The position numbers and the translations under genes were made by a program. 64,000 nt of DNA from Castor canadensis (Eukaryota > Chordata > Mammalia > Rodentia > Castoridae), in the NCBI RefSeq assembly GCF_047511655.1, contig NC_133391.1:111513384-111577383 (forward strand), in the 5' to 3' direction. Positions 1 to 24,536 of this stretch are shown here, piece after piece (the stretch's first letter is position 1; each line of letters begins with the position of its first letter). Below the pieces are notes generated by a model. It saw nothing but the letters and a program-made list of their open reading frames with translations, was not told where the DNA came from and searched no databases.

Positions 1-158
1 AATAGTTTCTGCTGGGTATTGAGGGGGTGGGGGGGAGAGGGAGGGGGCGGAGTGGGTGGTAAGGGAGGGGGTGGGGGCAGGGGGGAGAAATGACCCAAGC
101 CTTGTAAGCACATATGAATAATAAAAGAAAAAAAATCTTCAAAAAAAAAAAACAAAAC
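1..158 (+). mobile_element. L1 3' end fragment, cut by the window edge
   Basis: A G-rich polypurine tract is followed by agaaatgacccaagcc, aataataaaag and an A-rich tail. The same 3' UTR end is seen in the copies at 45021, 49524 and 58611. It lies in an ACOT12 intron. Confidence 0.8.
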
Positions 159-208
159 AAAAAAATAGTTTGCAAGACACTATCTCGAAAAAAACCTTTG
201 CAGAAAAG

Positions 209-250
209 GGCTGGTGGAGTGGCTCAAGGTGTAGGCCCTGAGTTCAAGCC
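209..250 (+). mobile_element. tRNA-derived SINE, internally shortened
   Basis: It starts ggctggtggagtggctcaag and ends ccctgagttcaagcc, so the A-box and B-box-like ends are present but the middle is missing compared with the copy at 54514. Confidence 0.65.
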
Positions 251-453
251 TTAAATATTCAAAGACTATTTTAAAATTCTACTCAATTTTTAAAAGGTTA
301 TTTTATTCTTAACTATGTAGGTAGTTGAATCATTTCAAGGAACATTGTATACAATGAAAATGCAAATGAATGGAAACAGCCTTTCTGACAATTTCTGTAA
401 TCACTGAAAATTAAGGTTTTTGTTTTTCCCAAATTAAAAGAACTTCGTTATTA

Positions 454-525
454 GAGGTGTGACTTAAGGCATAGAGCACCTGCTTTGAAGGATGAATCTG
501 TAAGTTCAAACCCCAGTTTCCCCAA
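454..525 (+). mobile_element. Degenerate tRNA-derived SINE
   Basis: Reads gaggtgtgacttaaggcata, then gagcacctgctt and agttcaaaccccag, an old copy of the tRNA-type SINE family in this window. Confidence 0.55.
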
Positions 526-1247
526 AGAACTTCATTATGAATACACTTATAGTTACTACTACAGTTAGAAACCTGTAATTATCCTTTTTAAAAATTATGC
601 ACAAATAATAGAGCTTGTTTTAAAAATGAAATTGTCATTCTTAACGACAGTAAGGCATTTGAACTTGAACATGTTCTATTGTAAAGGCTTACAATACAAT
701 TAATGGCGGTGGAATCTGTTCCTTTAGTGTTAGCACAGTCCATAAGAGTAACTGAATGACTACAGTAAGAATCTAAAATGTAAAAAATTATGGAAGTAAC
801 ATCTGAAATTAAATATTCTTTGTAACTATTTCAAAGTCCATAAATACAAAAGTTGTAAAATATGTATTGTGTAGAATTTCAGGTTTTGTGCAGTAATCCA
901 AGTAATCTTTCTATGGGGTAAATCTTTTGCCTTTTGTGGATGAATTCAGTTAACTGTGAATTTAAGGAATGGAGCTGGTACGAATGGCACCAACTGACAG
1001 ATTTCAATTGTGCCCCACTCTAAGAAGTGGCATGTCACCACTTCTTGGGACGGCAGCCATGAGCTGTCAAGACACATATGATCCTCAAATGAGAACAAAA
1101 ATGGAACAAAAGCTTGCTCCATAAAGAACAAGCCAAAAGTGGAAGCACCAACATCCTGGTAAAGTCTCCACTGCCTGGGGACATGGTATTTCCCCAAATA
1201 TGTGCAGGTCACATACAGAACCACTCTCAATGCATACAATCTACTGA

Positions 1248-13851
<12,604 letters not shown>

Positions 13852-14375
13852 ATGGTCATCCTTCAATTACCTATAATTTAATTTCTCACTTTTTACTTCC
13901 AAGCACCCTTAAGCCTGACATTTTGGCAGGTTTTGGAGTCACAAAATGGTACAATATTAGCCTAAGCAAAATGCAGTTAAGAGGAGGTTAAAAAAGAAAC
14001 AAAATGCATCTCAAGTCTGATTCCAGTGATTTGGATTACCTTAAAAAGAGCTTTAAAATTCTGTCTTACATGATCCTTGGCTCTGCCTCTTCTAGGAGCA
14101 CACATACTAGAAAATTGCCTGGATGCAATATTGCACATTCTGTAAAATGGTACAAATGTAGTTGAAATTAGCATAAACATTTGAAGTTACAGAGGTGCAA
14201 TGTGTGTCCTGCTTGAAAGTTTATAAAATGTAAAATGATGACTTTATATAAGTGGATGAATGTATGGCCTTGTTCCATGTGTAGCAGGTGTCTATGTCAG
14301 GGATATCTGAGAAGATGTATTACATGTTTTAGAGCTTTAAATTAGGAAGGCATTAAAGTGTAATGCAATCCCATC
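13852..14375 (+). other. ACOT12: Probable ACOT12 3' UTR with ATTAAA polyadenylation signal
   Basis: No AATAAA is seen soon after the stop. ATTAAA at 14352-14357 is the first reasonable signal and would give a 3' UTR of about 0.5 kb. The real end could be elsewhere; this is inferred from the motif only. Confidence 0.4.
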
Positions 14376-15169
14376 AATTTTAGTAATAGGAACTACTTTA
14401 CTAGTGTCATTGTACATATATTCCAGGTGGCTGGCCAATTTCTTATCTATTGCTACATATACACAAAGTACCTGCAAAATGTGATTGCAGAGAAAGAGAA
14501 TATTAACTGAGGTCTTCCTTCATAATCATTACATTAGCACTTTTTTTATTCGTTGGATTTCAACATTCATTACTCTATGACATGTCCTAACTCATAAGAC
14601 AAATCAGAATATGTCAAGTGAGCCTCCTCTAAAAGACAACTTTTAGAAGTTGAAGACTTCTCCATTAGAGTTTAGAGCACTTAACAGGTTAGATACCTCC
14701 TGCTGTTAGTTCATCAAATCTCTACCTCTGCTTCCCCCACTGCCCACTTCCCACTCATCCACTCACACAGTCTTGGGTTAGTTATGATTATTTTTGTCTG
14801 TGTCAAGAGGTCTTTCACATATATGGACTAAGACTGTGCTGCAATTTGAGTTAATATTTATATATAATGATAATTGCATCAACTAAAATGATTATTCATT
14901 ATATGCCATATGTTAAAAGATTTTTGAGGATATTTTGGCATTTTATAAAGGTGGAAAATAGTAGTAAGTTATCATACTGAAATTTTGTTTGCTAAAATTT
15001 CAGAGTTCTACAATTACTATACTTCTAAAGACTGACAGTAGACAGTCTTTGAATTTATATTTTTTGAAACTTTTTGCTGAACAGGAATAGAAATGTTATG
15101 GGGCTAAGGGAGTGAAGTAACTGTAGCTGGATCACACTGACACAGAAAGATGCTGCCCGCTCTAATTTC

Positions 15170-15735
15170 CAGTGCCCTGCCTGATCCATGGGGAATGTGT
15201 TCCAAGACCCCAGGGGATACTTGAAACCACTGGCGGTACCAAACCCCGTACTGTTTGTTCCTGCAGCATATACCATGATAAAACTTAACTGATAATTTAG
15301 GCACAGTAGGATATTAATAATAGTCACTAATAATAGAACCATTGTAACAGCATATGGTAATAAAAGTTATATGAGTGTGGGGTCTGTCTCAAAAATACCT
15401 TACTGTGCCATCCTTTCCTTTTCTCCACTTGTGATGAGGTGAAATGATACAATGTCTATGTGATGAGACGAGCTGAGGTGAAGTGATGTAGATGTGTGAC
15501 ATAGGGTCAGCACCTTTGGCCTTCTTACGTGACCAGGCACACTGTAATACCATGGCAGGGCCATTAAGTGACTAATGAATGCATTGGTAGTAAAGACATC
15601 ACAGCAGGACTGATTTCATCATACTACTCAGAATGGTGCACAATTTAAAACTTATAAATTGTTTATTTCTGGAATTTTCCACTTAATGTTTTCAGGTGGC
15701 AATTGATCAGAAAGCCATGGAAAGCAAACTGGCAG
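15170..15735 (+). mobile_element. MER2-like (Tigger-family) non-autonomous DNA transposon, old
   Basis: ccatggggaatgtgttccaa, gaccccaggggatacttgaa and accactggcggtaccaaacc are followed by ataattta.gcacagta.gatattaataatag and gtaataaaagttatatgagt, then the tgatgaggtgaaatgat region and ggaaagccatggaaag. This order follows MER2 as I remember it. The copy is diverged and its termini are worn. Confidence 0.65.
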
Positions 15736-16224
15736 ATGGGGGAGGGGAGGACTGTGTAACATTGCATAATCTATACCTGTACACTTATCCTTCAAATTGA
15801 CAGTCACTCACCATATGTGTTTGCTAAACTAAATGATTGCAATTAAATTTTAAAACTCAATTCCTCAGCCACACTAACCCCATTTCAAGTATAATTGTTT
15901 ACATGTGGATAGTGACTGCTGTACTGGGCAGTACAGAGACATTTTCATCATCACAGAAGCATTAATCCATTCGACTTGCCCAATCTTATCATGCAGGCAA
16001 GTCCTGCTACTTTCCATTTTCACCTGTTCTCATATCAAACAATCCCTTCTAGCCCTCCTAAAAGATTTTACTTTTATACTTCTGAACAAAGACACAGGAT
16101 CATCCATTTGTCTCCTTCATGGATCCTTCAGCACAGTCCAAGGTGTTCATTTTCAGGATTTCTTGTCTTTTCATCCTTTAAAGGACTTGATAGGGAAGCA
16201 GGGTGATGGAGAAAGAGTAAGTAG

Positions 16225-16590
16225 TAGAGGGGTAATCTGATTAAAGTACAACATATACATGTGTGAAATACCATGGCAAAACCCCACTTAACAATCAATA
16301 TACACATGATAAAGGACGGATGAGAAGTTAAAACAGGTCCTGTCTGGGGCTGGGTACCGATGGGGGAGGAGAGGGTTTTCAGAGAGGGCAAAGGAGGGAG
16401 AATATGTACTTTGTTACCATGTATGAAAACTGAACAATGAGCCCTGTTAATTGTTCTAAGGATGGGAGGGGGGAATGAAGGGGAATGATCAAGGGGGTAA
16501 ATCTAATTAAGATACATTGTAAACACATATGTAAATGTCACAATGAAACCCCCTTGTACAACTAATACATGCTAATAAAAATGTGAAAAA
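16225..16590 (+). mobile_element. Two adjacent diverged L1-type 3' ends
   Basis: Two similar tails lie in series. The first reads gattaaagtacaacatatac...gtgaaataccatggcaaaac (16232-16315). The second reads aattaagatacattgtaaac...acaatgaaaccccc...tgctaataaaaatg (16503-16582). They look like L1 3' UTR ends of an older subfamily. A related end is at about 51040-51113. Confidence 0.5.
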
Positions 16591-18604
16591 TTGTTTTAAT
16601 GACACAGGAGACTTCCAAAGTAGAGACTCAAAGACCCAGGGAAAACTGTATGTTTATGAATAGTCATTCAGAAGTATAATTGGAGGACAAAAGATATGAC
16701 CTAACATAATAAACTGAAGGAAACTCAAAAAAAGTACATGGTAGAGGAAGAGATAGCAATGTGTCAGGCTGCACTTAGGGGACTTCAAAAATATGAAATA
16801 TTGATGAATTAATACCACAATAACTGGAATAACTAAAGTATTCCAGTTGAAAAATTCAACAACTCTTTGGTTCACATTTCCTTTTATAATGGGAATCTAT
16901 CTGGCCACTCTCACTTACTTAAAAATATTTTCCAAGAGCTTACTTGCTAGATACTTCTAGGTACTTCAGGCTCAGCAAGGAACAGGAATGTACTGATCAC
17001 ACCATTAAAAAATAATAAATAATAAGAAATCTTAGAAGATGTTTTATATGGAAAAGTAAATCCCTGTGAAGAAGAGTAGTAGAGAGGAGCTGGAGGTGGT
17101 TGTTGATATTTTAAATAGAGTAATCAGAGAAGGCTTAATTGAGGGACATTTGGCAAAAACCTGAAGGCAAAGGGAAAATGAGCCATGAGGATCAGTGGAT
17201 ATAGCATCAGTCCTGCCAAAGAACTAGCCCAGTCAAAGCCCCAGAGGGACAGAGTTTCTGTCACATCTTAGGAAAAACAGAGCGCTCATGAGACTATAAT
17301 AGAATGAAATGTAACTAAAGACAGCTGAGTTAAAGACCCCCTTCCCTGACCCGCCTTGGTTCCTAGGCTTTAAGCAAATGTGATTGTTCCAAGAGTAAAC
17401 AGCTAAGCTGGTTTATCAACAGTCAGCACCAGGAGGCTACACAGGAAACGGAAACACAGAGTGAGGCTTATATTTTCTTTTGGAATTTCAACGTATCTTT
17501 AAGGGACATGCAAGATTTCATGCACTTGTGGCAGGACTGAAAGCTTTTTGATTAAGAAAGGAGGGTCATCCCTGTTAATTCTTCTAGTTTGAATGCAACT
17601 GAGTTGCTGTCTGTATCCACTTTTTTCTATGTTCTTTGTTTCTAGAAAAAGAAATATGATAATCAGCATGTAGACTACCCTTGTACTCAAACACCTGTAG
17701 GAAATGAACAATTTTAATAAAAATTGAAATACACCAGAACATGTTTATACCATTGAATGGTTTTGCTCATATTTCTCATTGCCTATTTCAGAAATAACCT
17801 TGAAATTTTTTTAATGATACAGTTATAGAACAGTTTGAAAACATGTTGAAGAGTATGTTTTGTGGTTTGGAATAAAATGAGAACTAATAAGTTTGTTCAT
17901 GAGTTACATCTCACATTTGAAAGTAATGGGTCCTGAGTGCTCTTGCATGTTCTTGCTACGTGTGCCAGATGGTGGGATTTATCCATCTCCTAATTCTGAA
18001 CAGTAGGTCAAGATGACCACAGTGTGGCTTCAGTATACCCACTAGTTCTCTGAGTGGTGTAGGGAGGGTGGGAGGCTAGATTATTTGCTGTTGGCTATAG
18101 TGCTTGCTATTTGTTAAAAAAAAAAAAATTCTGGGTCCTGGGACCCTTACCTGTGGCACAAACCCACTATGTCTGTAGTATCCACCTGTGCCCATCCTGT
18201 CATCCTCAGGATCTTGGGAGCAAAATAAAGCAAAACAAAAATGCTAATACATATACTACTTGCTGTGTTGTGAGTAACACAGTCCTTTGTCTCTGAACCA
18301 AGAGTCTCATGTCTTCTGCCAACATCCTCAAAACAGTAAAAGGCAAACATATTAGTTAAAATGTATCACAAAGGAAAGCCACATCTCAAAATAGCCTGTA
18401 AAAGTCTGAATGATACGTTATATTTTTGTTCAGAAACCCTCTCTCAGTCCATGAACAGAGTGCACTTTTCTGACTCTTGTCTCTGGACTTCACCATATAA
18501 TTTGCCAACAGAATGTTGCAGATGTGCGCCCAAAGGTTTGAAATGTGTTTTTGCAAATGACCCTGCCCTCTGCCATTTTTCACTACTGTAATAAAAACTT
18601 GCCA

Positions 18605-18715
18605 GGGTTAGCCTGCTGGTGTGTCAAGAAGAGGAGAGGAGATAAGAGGAAAGGGGTGGGGGGAGGGAGAAGGAGAGGAGAGGGAGAGAGAGAGAGAGAC
18701 AGAATAGAGAATAAA
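18605..18715 (+). repeat. Purine-rich GA-type low-complexity tract
   Basis: gaagaggagaggagataaga, then ggggtggggggagggagaag and (ga)n to about 18698. It is simple polypurine sequence. Confidence 0.8.
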
Positions 18716-18959
18716 GAATAGAGAATAGAATTGTTTCATCTCAGTTTGATCAACCAACCCCAAACCAAACTGCAGATGGATGCAGATAGGGCTGAGACTC
18801 ACAGATCTGTCCAAGTGAGCCTAGCTAAGATTTCTGCTCCACAGGCAGGAGCTTTAACTAGATGCTCATTTTTTATGCTTCTGAGAGTCTGTGATTGTTA
18901 CTCAGCAGAAACTAGGAGATACAGTTTCCAAGATGTGGCCCCTGTCAATTAGCTGACCT

Positions 18960-19390
18960 TCTTCCACTAATTTATTCTGTACTCTTTTTCCAGACATATG
19001 CGTTCTGCTGTTTTTCAAGTATACCAGGCATGCTCCTCCCTCAGTACAAGTACGCTTATCTATCTGTTCCCTCACCTCAGGATCTCCAAGGCTATTTCAC
19101 CTTATGCGGGTCTTATTCAAAGGTCATCTTCTAAGAGACTTATCCGAGCCCTTAATTTAAATTGAAACTCCCTCTACACAAGAACAAGCATTCTACCCTC
19201 TAGATTTCATTTTCACTGCTTGTCAATGCCTAACGTATACATTTTATCTACTTTTTGTCTGTCATCACCAATTAGAATGTAAGCTTTAAGAGAGCCAAGA
19301 TTTCTGTCTTGTTCATTGCTATATTCCCAGTATTTGCTTATTACCTGGAACATACTAAGTGGTCACTAACTTTTTCTTAAATAAATAAAA
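18960..19390 (+). repeat. L2 LINE 3' end
   Basis: The order ttagaatgtaagctttaaga, gccaagatttctgtcttgtt, cattgctatattcccagtat, ttacctggaacatactaagt and aaataaataaa is typical of the L2 3' terminus. Confidence 0.65.
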
Positions 19391-20250
19391 CCCCCTCTCC
19401 ATTTTCCCCATCTCAGTGACGAAGTCCAAAAGTTTGAAGTTTGTTTGTATCTGTTCTCTGCACAAGAACAAGACAATAGAAAGATTTTATAGTGCAAGAG
19501 AGCAATACAATAGATTTTTATAATACTTTGGACACTTTCTGACTCATATACTGTAAGATGTAGCACAGATACGTTATGTTCAAGTTACATATAATTTTAT
19601 TCTTTTAGCTATTTTTATTTCAATTTATCTATGTAATATGCTAGTATGTTCACCTTCTGTTCTTTCTGCATTTTAGAACTTACATCTCATATGATTTCAT
19701 TTCTACCTAATGTAAAGCATAGGGAATTTTCTTTAGTAAGGAGTTATGGGTGGTAAATTGTATTTATCTTCCAGTGACACTATTTTGATCTTATTCTTTA
19801 AACATTGTTTCAATGGCATATGCTTCTAAGTTGAAAATTATTTTATCTTAGCACACTAAAAATAATTATACAGTGTCTCCTGGCTTTCGTCATTTTTGTG
19901 GCCTAGAAAACTGTTTGTCTTTTGTAGGTAATGTATGTATTTTCTCTCTAATGCTTGTAACATTCTCATTATTTCTATAGTGTGTAGTTGTGAATGTCTT
20001 TTTGTTTGATCTTGGGCTATGGTGAGCTTCCTGAAGGAAAAAGAATCAACAATTATGAAATATTCTTGGAATCCAAATATTTCTGCTTTCCTATTATAAG
20101 ATCATTCTATTCCATTCTCAAATTCTATTAATCTCTCTCTCTCCAGTTTTGTGATTCTGTTTACCTTGTCATTTTTTGACCTAAAGTAGAAATTTTAATC
20201 TTAATTACTATATCTTTTAATTCTAGAAGATTCAGTTGGTTGCTTTTCTA

Positions 20251-20442
20251 ATTTTTTTCGGTACTGGGGCTTGAACTCAGGGCTACACCTTGAGCCACTC
20301 CACCAGCCCATTTTTGTGAAGGGTGTTTTTGAGATAGGGTCTCACAGAACTATTTGCCTGGGCTGGCTTCAAACTGCGATCCTCCTGATCTTTGCTTCCT
20401 GAGTAGCTAGAATTACAGGAGTGAGCCACTGGTGCCTGGCTC
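20251..20442 (-). mobile_element. Composite SINE (tRNA-type unit plus B1-like unit), minus strand
   Basis: gtactggggcttgaactcag and gagccactccaccagccc (tRNA-type unit) are joined to gagatagggtctcacagaac, tttgcctgggctggcttcaa and gagtagctagaattacagga (B1-like), all in reverse orientation. Confidence 0.8.
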
Positions 20443-20514
20443 TTTGTTATTTTTTTAATAGTCTCATGTTCCTTGCTCCAATTTTCAATTTTCAAATCTT
20501 TAAGTATAGCAAGC

Positions 20515-20862
20515 ATCATGGCCTCAACATTCATATGTTGAAATCCTAACCCCCAAGGTGATGGTGCTAAAAGGAGGGGCTTCTGAGAGGTTATTTGGTC
20601 ATGAGGTCGCAGACTTCATGAACTGAATTAGCGCCCTTATAAAAGAGGCCTAAGGGACCCTTTTTTGCCCCTTTCTCCTCATGAGAATTCAACAAGAAGG
20701 TTCTATGAACCAGAAAGCAAGTCCTCACCAGACACTGAATCTGCTGGCAACTTGAACTTGGAATTCCCAGTTTCCAGAACTGTAAGAAATAAGTTTCTGT
20801 CATTCATAAGTCACCCAGTTTATGACATTTTGTCATACTTGCCTAAATGGAATAAAACATGA
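20515..20862 (+). mobile_element. MaLR (MLT1-type) solo LTR
   Basis: cattcatatgttgaaatcct, aacccccaaggtgatggtgc, ttatttggtcatgagg, cccttataaaagaggcc, ccagaactgtaagaaataag and tcacccagtttatgaca follow the MLT1 LTR order. It is an ancient endogenous retrovirus-like LTR with no internal genes. The 5' end is truncated. Confidence 0.7.
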
Positions 20863-21789
20863 AGCATACTTGTTTATATTTTTTCTTTGATAATTATAAA
20901 ACCTGAAATATTCTCAAGCCCAATTTTACTACTTATTGCTGCTGGATCATATTCATGATATCTTATTTTCTTGCATGTTTTTGTGCTTTTATTATGATGC
21001 CTGGTCCCCTGAATATGATGTGAATTCTTGGAATCTTAGACTCAAATGTTTGTGATGGTTGTTGGCAAGACACTCGCAACTTGAAGTAATTTTTAAATTA
21101 AGATCTCAAGTTGAAGCCATTTTGACCATGCAAGCAGTATGAATCAAGACTAGAAACCCAGGCAGTAGTTCACTGATAGTTTCAAGTTTCCAGGGGACAT
21201 TTTTCCCCTGCCACTCAAAGCCAAAGTGGAGAGAAGCAACACATTTTTTGCCTGTCTTCTTTGGAGCATGTTTAATTCTCATTCCTTTCTGTACCTACAC
21301 TATAATCTTTTCATGACCCCTTTCTGTAAACATCTTCAATTACACTGCCCACTTTAATAATTTTTCTGTCTCCAAGGCAGCTCAAGGTTTTAGGATTCAG
21401 AAAATATCCTTAGCTTCAATGCTAGCTTATCTTCGTGAGCTCTTGTAATTACTTAATGTTTGGTCTCTATAGATTCTGTACTTTTTTTTATAAATCAGTG
21501 ATATTTTAAGGATATTAAAAAACAAGTTTATTCCACATTTATAGGGTTATTTTTTGTGATAAGACTGGGGTAGGGCCACTCACCTGCCAGAAACAAAATT
21601 TACATCAATTTCTGTATCTATCTTTCCTTTCATCACACTAGTCTAAGACACTATCTGTCATCTCTCTCAAGAGCTTCTGGACTTTTCTCTCTGTGTACAC
21701 TCTTGTACTTCTACCAAAGTATTTTTAAAATGTTTGTTAGAGCATGTCCCTTCCTTTCTTAAAACTTCCCAACAAAGAGAAAGAATGTA

Positions 21790-22010
21790 AATTCATGGTT
21801 GTCTATGGTAAGGGTAGGTGGGGTGTTTTGTGAGGTTTGGGTAGAAAAAGGATGAGTGTTTGCAAATGGGTAAAAAATTTCTTTTGGAGATATGAAGTGC
21901 TCTAAATTTGATTGTGGTTATGATTACACAGATCTTTGAGTATGCTAAAAACATTGAATTTGCATCCTTTAGTCAATTGTATGCTATATTTCAATAAGGC
22001 TGTTATTTAA
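21790..22010 (+). repeat. Old L1 (L1M-type) 3' end
   Basis: tgtaaattcatggttgtcta, gggtgttttgtgagg, tttgattgtggttatgatta, tgctaaaaacattgaattt and atgctatatttcaataaggc form the usual closing sequence of ancient L1M elements. Confidence 0.55.
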
Positions 22011-23299
22011 AAACAACAGCTTTCAAGTGGGGAGAACTTTCAGACTTGTGAACTAAGGACCTCTGAAAATCTGCTGTTCATGAAAGCAAAAAGAATACTA
22101 GCAAAACTCATCAAAATACACTTTTTTAAAAAAAATCAGAACTCTTGGAGGGATCCAAGACGGCAACTAAAGGAGGAAGCAGACAGTGTGAGCTCCCTAA
22201 ATCACAAATTTTGCTGAGACACTGGAGCCCCACTTGGCAGAAAAAAACCACCAAGAAGCAGCAAAACTCTGACACCCTGAACCCCCAGCCCGTACAAAGC
22301 TTCTCCACACCACGTTACACTGAGAAAACAGGAGGGCTCCTGCACCTCCAGGCACCAGCACCAAACCTGCTTGGGAGACGCAGACCAACAGGTGAGTAAA
22401 TAAGCGGCACATGGTATTCTCACAGCTACCTCTGGGATAAACCAGCATAGCCCCCTGGACTTACTGACCCACGCCCTACAGAAAAACTGAATAATAAACA
22501 AGGAACTGAAAAGGAACACACAGCAGAGGGAGCAGGGTGCACTGAGTGTACCAGAGAAGGGGCAAGGGGCAAAGATCTCCATGTGAACTTTCAGTAAACA
22601 AAGCCTGGAAAGGAAGACAGGCTGACAGTAGGTGGGTGATGATCCACTGTCTGAAATAGGGCAGATAGCGGTCCACAAAGCTCATCTCCTGAACCAGTGA
22701 GCTACATCCAAAGTCAAATGATGTCACAAAATTGAAAAACAGTCAACAAACCACCATAACATGCTGACAGCAGAGAGCCAGCTGATGGATCTCTGACCTT
22801 GCCCCAGAGAAAGGGCACAGGCAAAGTAACAAGCCCCCAATAAATCAACACAGCAAGAACCCAACTCCAAAGCAGGACAGCTAGTGGGCCACAGTGCTGA
22901 TCTCTGGAACCTGAGGGCAAGCCACACCTCACTGAGGGAGGAGCTGACTAAGCAGCTGCCAATGAAAGGGAAAAAAAACTGGCCAGTCTCTCCAACCACC
23001 AGGCAAGACTAAGACAGAGCTTCTGCTAAAATACCAACACCAGGACTGGATGCTGAAGGAGTAACACCAGAACTACTAAGACTGAAATTCTATTGCTCCT
23101 GAACATGGAAATTTTTTTTTCTCTCTGTTTGTTTGTCTTGTTTGCTGTTTGTTTGTTCACCATCTCTTCCTGTTGATTTCTTTAGTTTTCTATTTTTTTC
23201 TTTTTGTTTTTTCTCTTTCATTCTTGGTTTTGTTAGTTTTACTATTGTAAGTTAGCCAATACTAAATTACACACAGACCAGAAACAGAAACAGCACCAA

Positions 23300-24500
23300 G
23301 TGGAATGATGGGAAGATGAAAAAGAGATGGAAACCATTCTCCCCCCAAAAATAAATTAGTACAGGATTCAGAGGGAAATGAAGAAAATGGATACCCAGTT
23401 CCAGACTCCAACAAAACAAAGATACACTATCTCAAGGAACACAACAAAGCCCACAAGAACATCCTGAAAGAAGAAATCCTGCAAGAATTCACTGAGAATT
23501 TCATGGCAATGTTACTAGACAAGGTCAACCAAAATGCACAGGAGGTACTCAAAAATTCTAAGACAACAAAAAGAATATGAGAAGACACAAAAATAAATGA
23601 GCTCATAGAAGCACTAAATAAATACCAAAGTGAAACAGAGAACACCATAATTAGAAAGATAAATGAATTAAGAACAAAAATCGACAATACTAAAGAGGAA
23701 GTGACACATGATATGGAAAACCTCAGAAAAAAGAATGAAGCAGAAATATACAACACAATGGAAGGCCACTCCAGCAGACTAGAACAAGCAGAAGACAGAA
23801 TCTCAGAACTTGAAGATGAAATGGAAATTAAAAACTGAAAGCTATTAGTCAAACAACTCAAGATCTGTGAAAGGAATATATAAGGACTCACTTACTCCAT
23901 CAAAAGACCAAACCTGAGAATCATGGGCATTGAAGAAGGAGAAGAGGTGCAAGCAAAAGGAATTCCTAATATATTCAACAAAATAATAACAGAAAATTTC
24001 CCAAATCTAGAGAAAACTATGTCCATTCAGGTACAGGAAGCCTCCAGGACACCAAACAGACTTGACCAAAATAGAACTACCCCATGACACATTATCATTA
24101 AAACAACAAGTACAGAAAATAGAGAAAAAATATTGAAGGCTGTAAGAGAAACAAATAACATACAAAGGTAAACCAATCAAAATCATAGCAGATTTCTCAA
24201 CAGAAACCTTAAAAGCAAGAAAAGCATGGAGTGAGATATTCCAGACACAGAATGAAAATAACTTCAACCCTAGGTTACTCTACCAAGTAAAACTATTATT
24301 CAAAATATATGGAGCAATAAAAGTCTTCCATGGTAAGCAGAAACTAAAACAATATATGAACACCAAGCCACCACTACAAAAGATTCTTCAAGGAATTCTT
24401 CACAAAGAAAATGAAAGCAAACAAAACCATGAAAAGACAGGCAGTACCAAACTACAGGAGAAGAAAAGGCAAGAAAGTAGAGAGTAACATTGATTTAGCT
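23300..24500 (+). pseudogene. L1 ORF1 remnant (RNA-binding chaperone), disrupted
   Basis: Reading in pieces gives a coiled-coil-rich protein. Stretches such as LKEEILQEFTENFMAMLLDK, NTIIRKINELRTKI, RLEQAEDRISELEDEME and LRIMGIEEGEEVQAKGI fit the L1 ORF1 coiled coil and RRM. In-frame stops occur at 23578-23580 and at 23835-23837, with more after that. Confidence 0.85.
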
Positions 24501-24536
24501 ACACACAATCAAACCCTTAAAAACAAAAATAACTAA

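Noticed and set aside
946-1239. 97-codon open frame on the minus strand inside an ACOT12 intron, with protein-like composition
   Set aside because: I cannot match it to any family, it has no splice or promoter support, and an open frame of this size is not rare.
22202-22678. 158-codon minus-strand open frame
   Set aside because: It is antisense to the L1 5' UTR, with no independent support.
23427-23891. 154-codon minus-strand open frame
   Set aside because: It is the complement of L1 ORF1; stop-poor antisense frames are common there.
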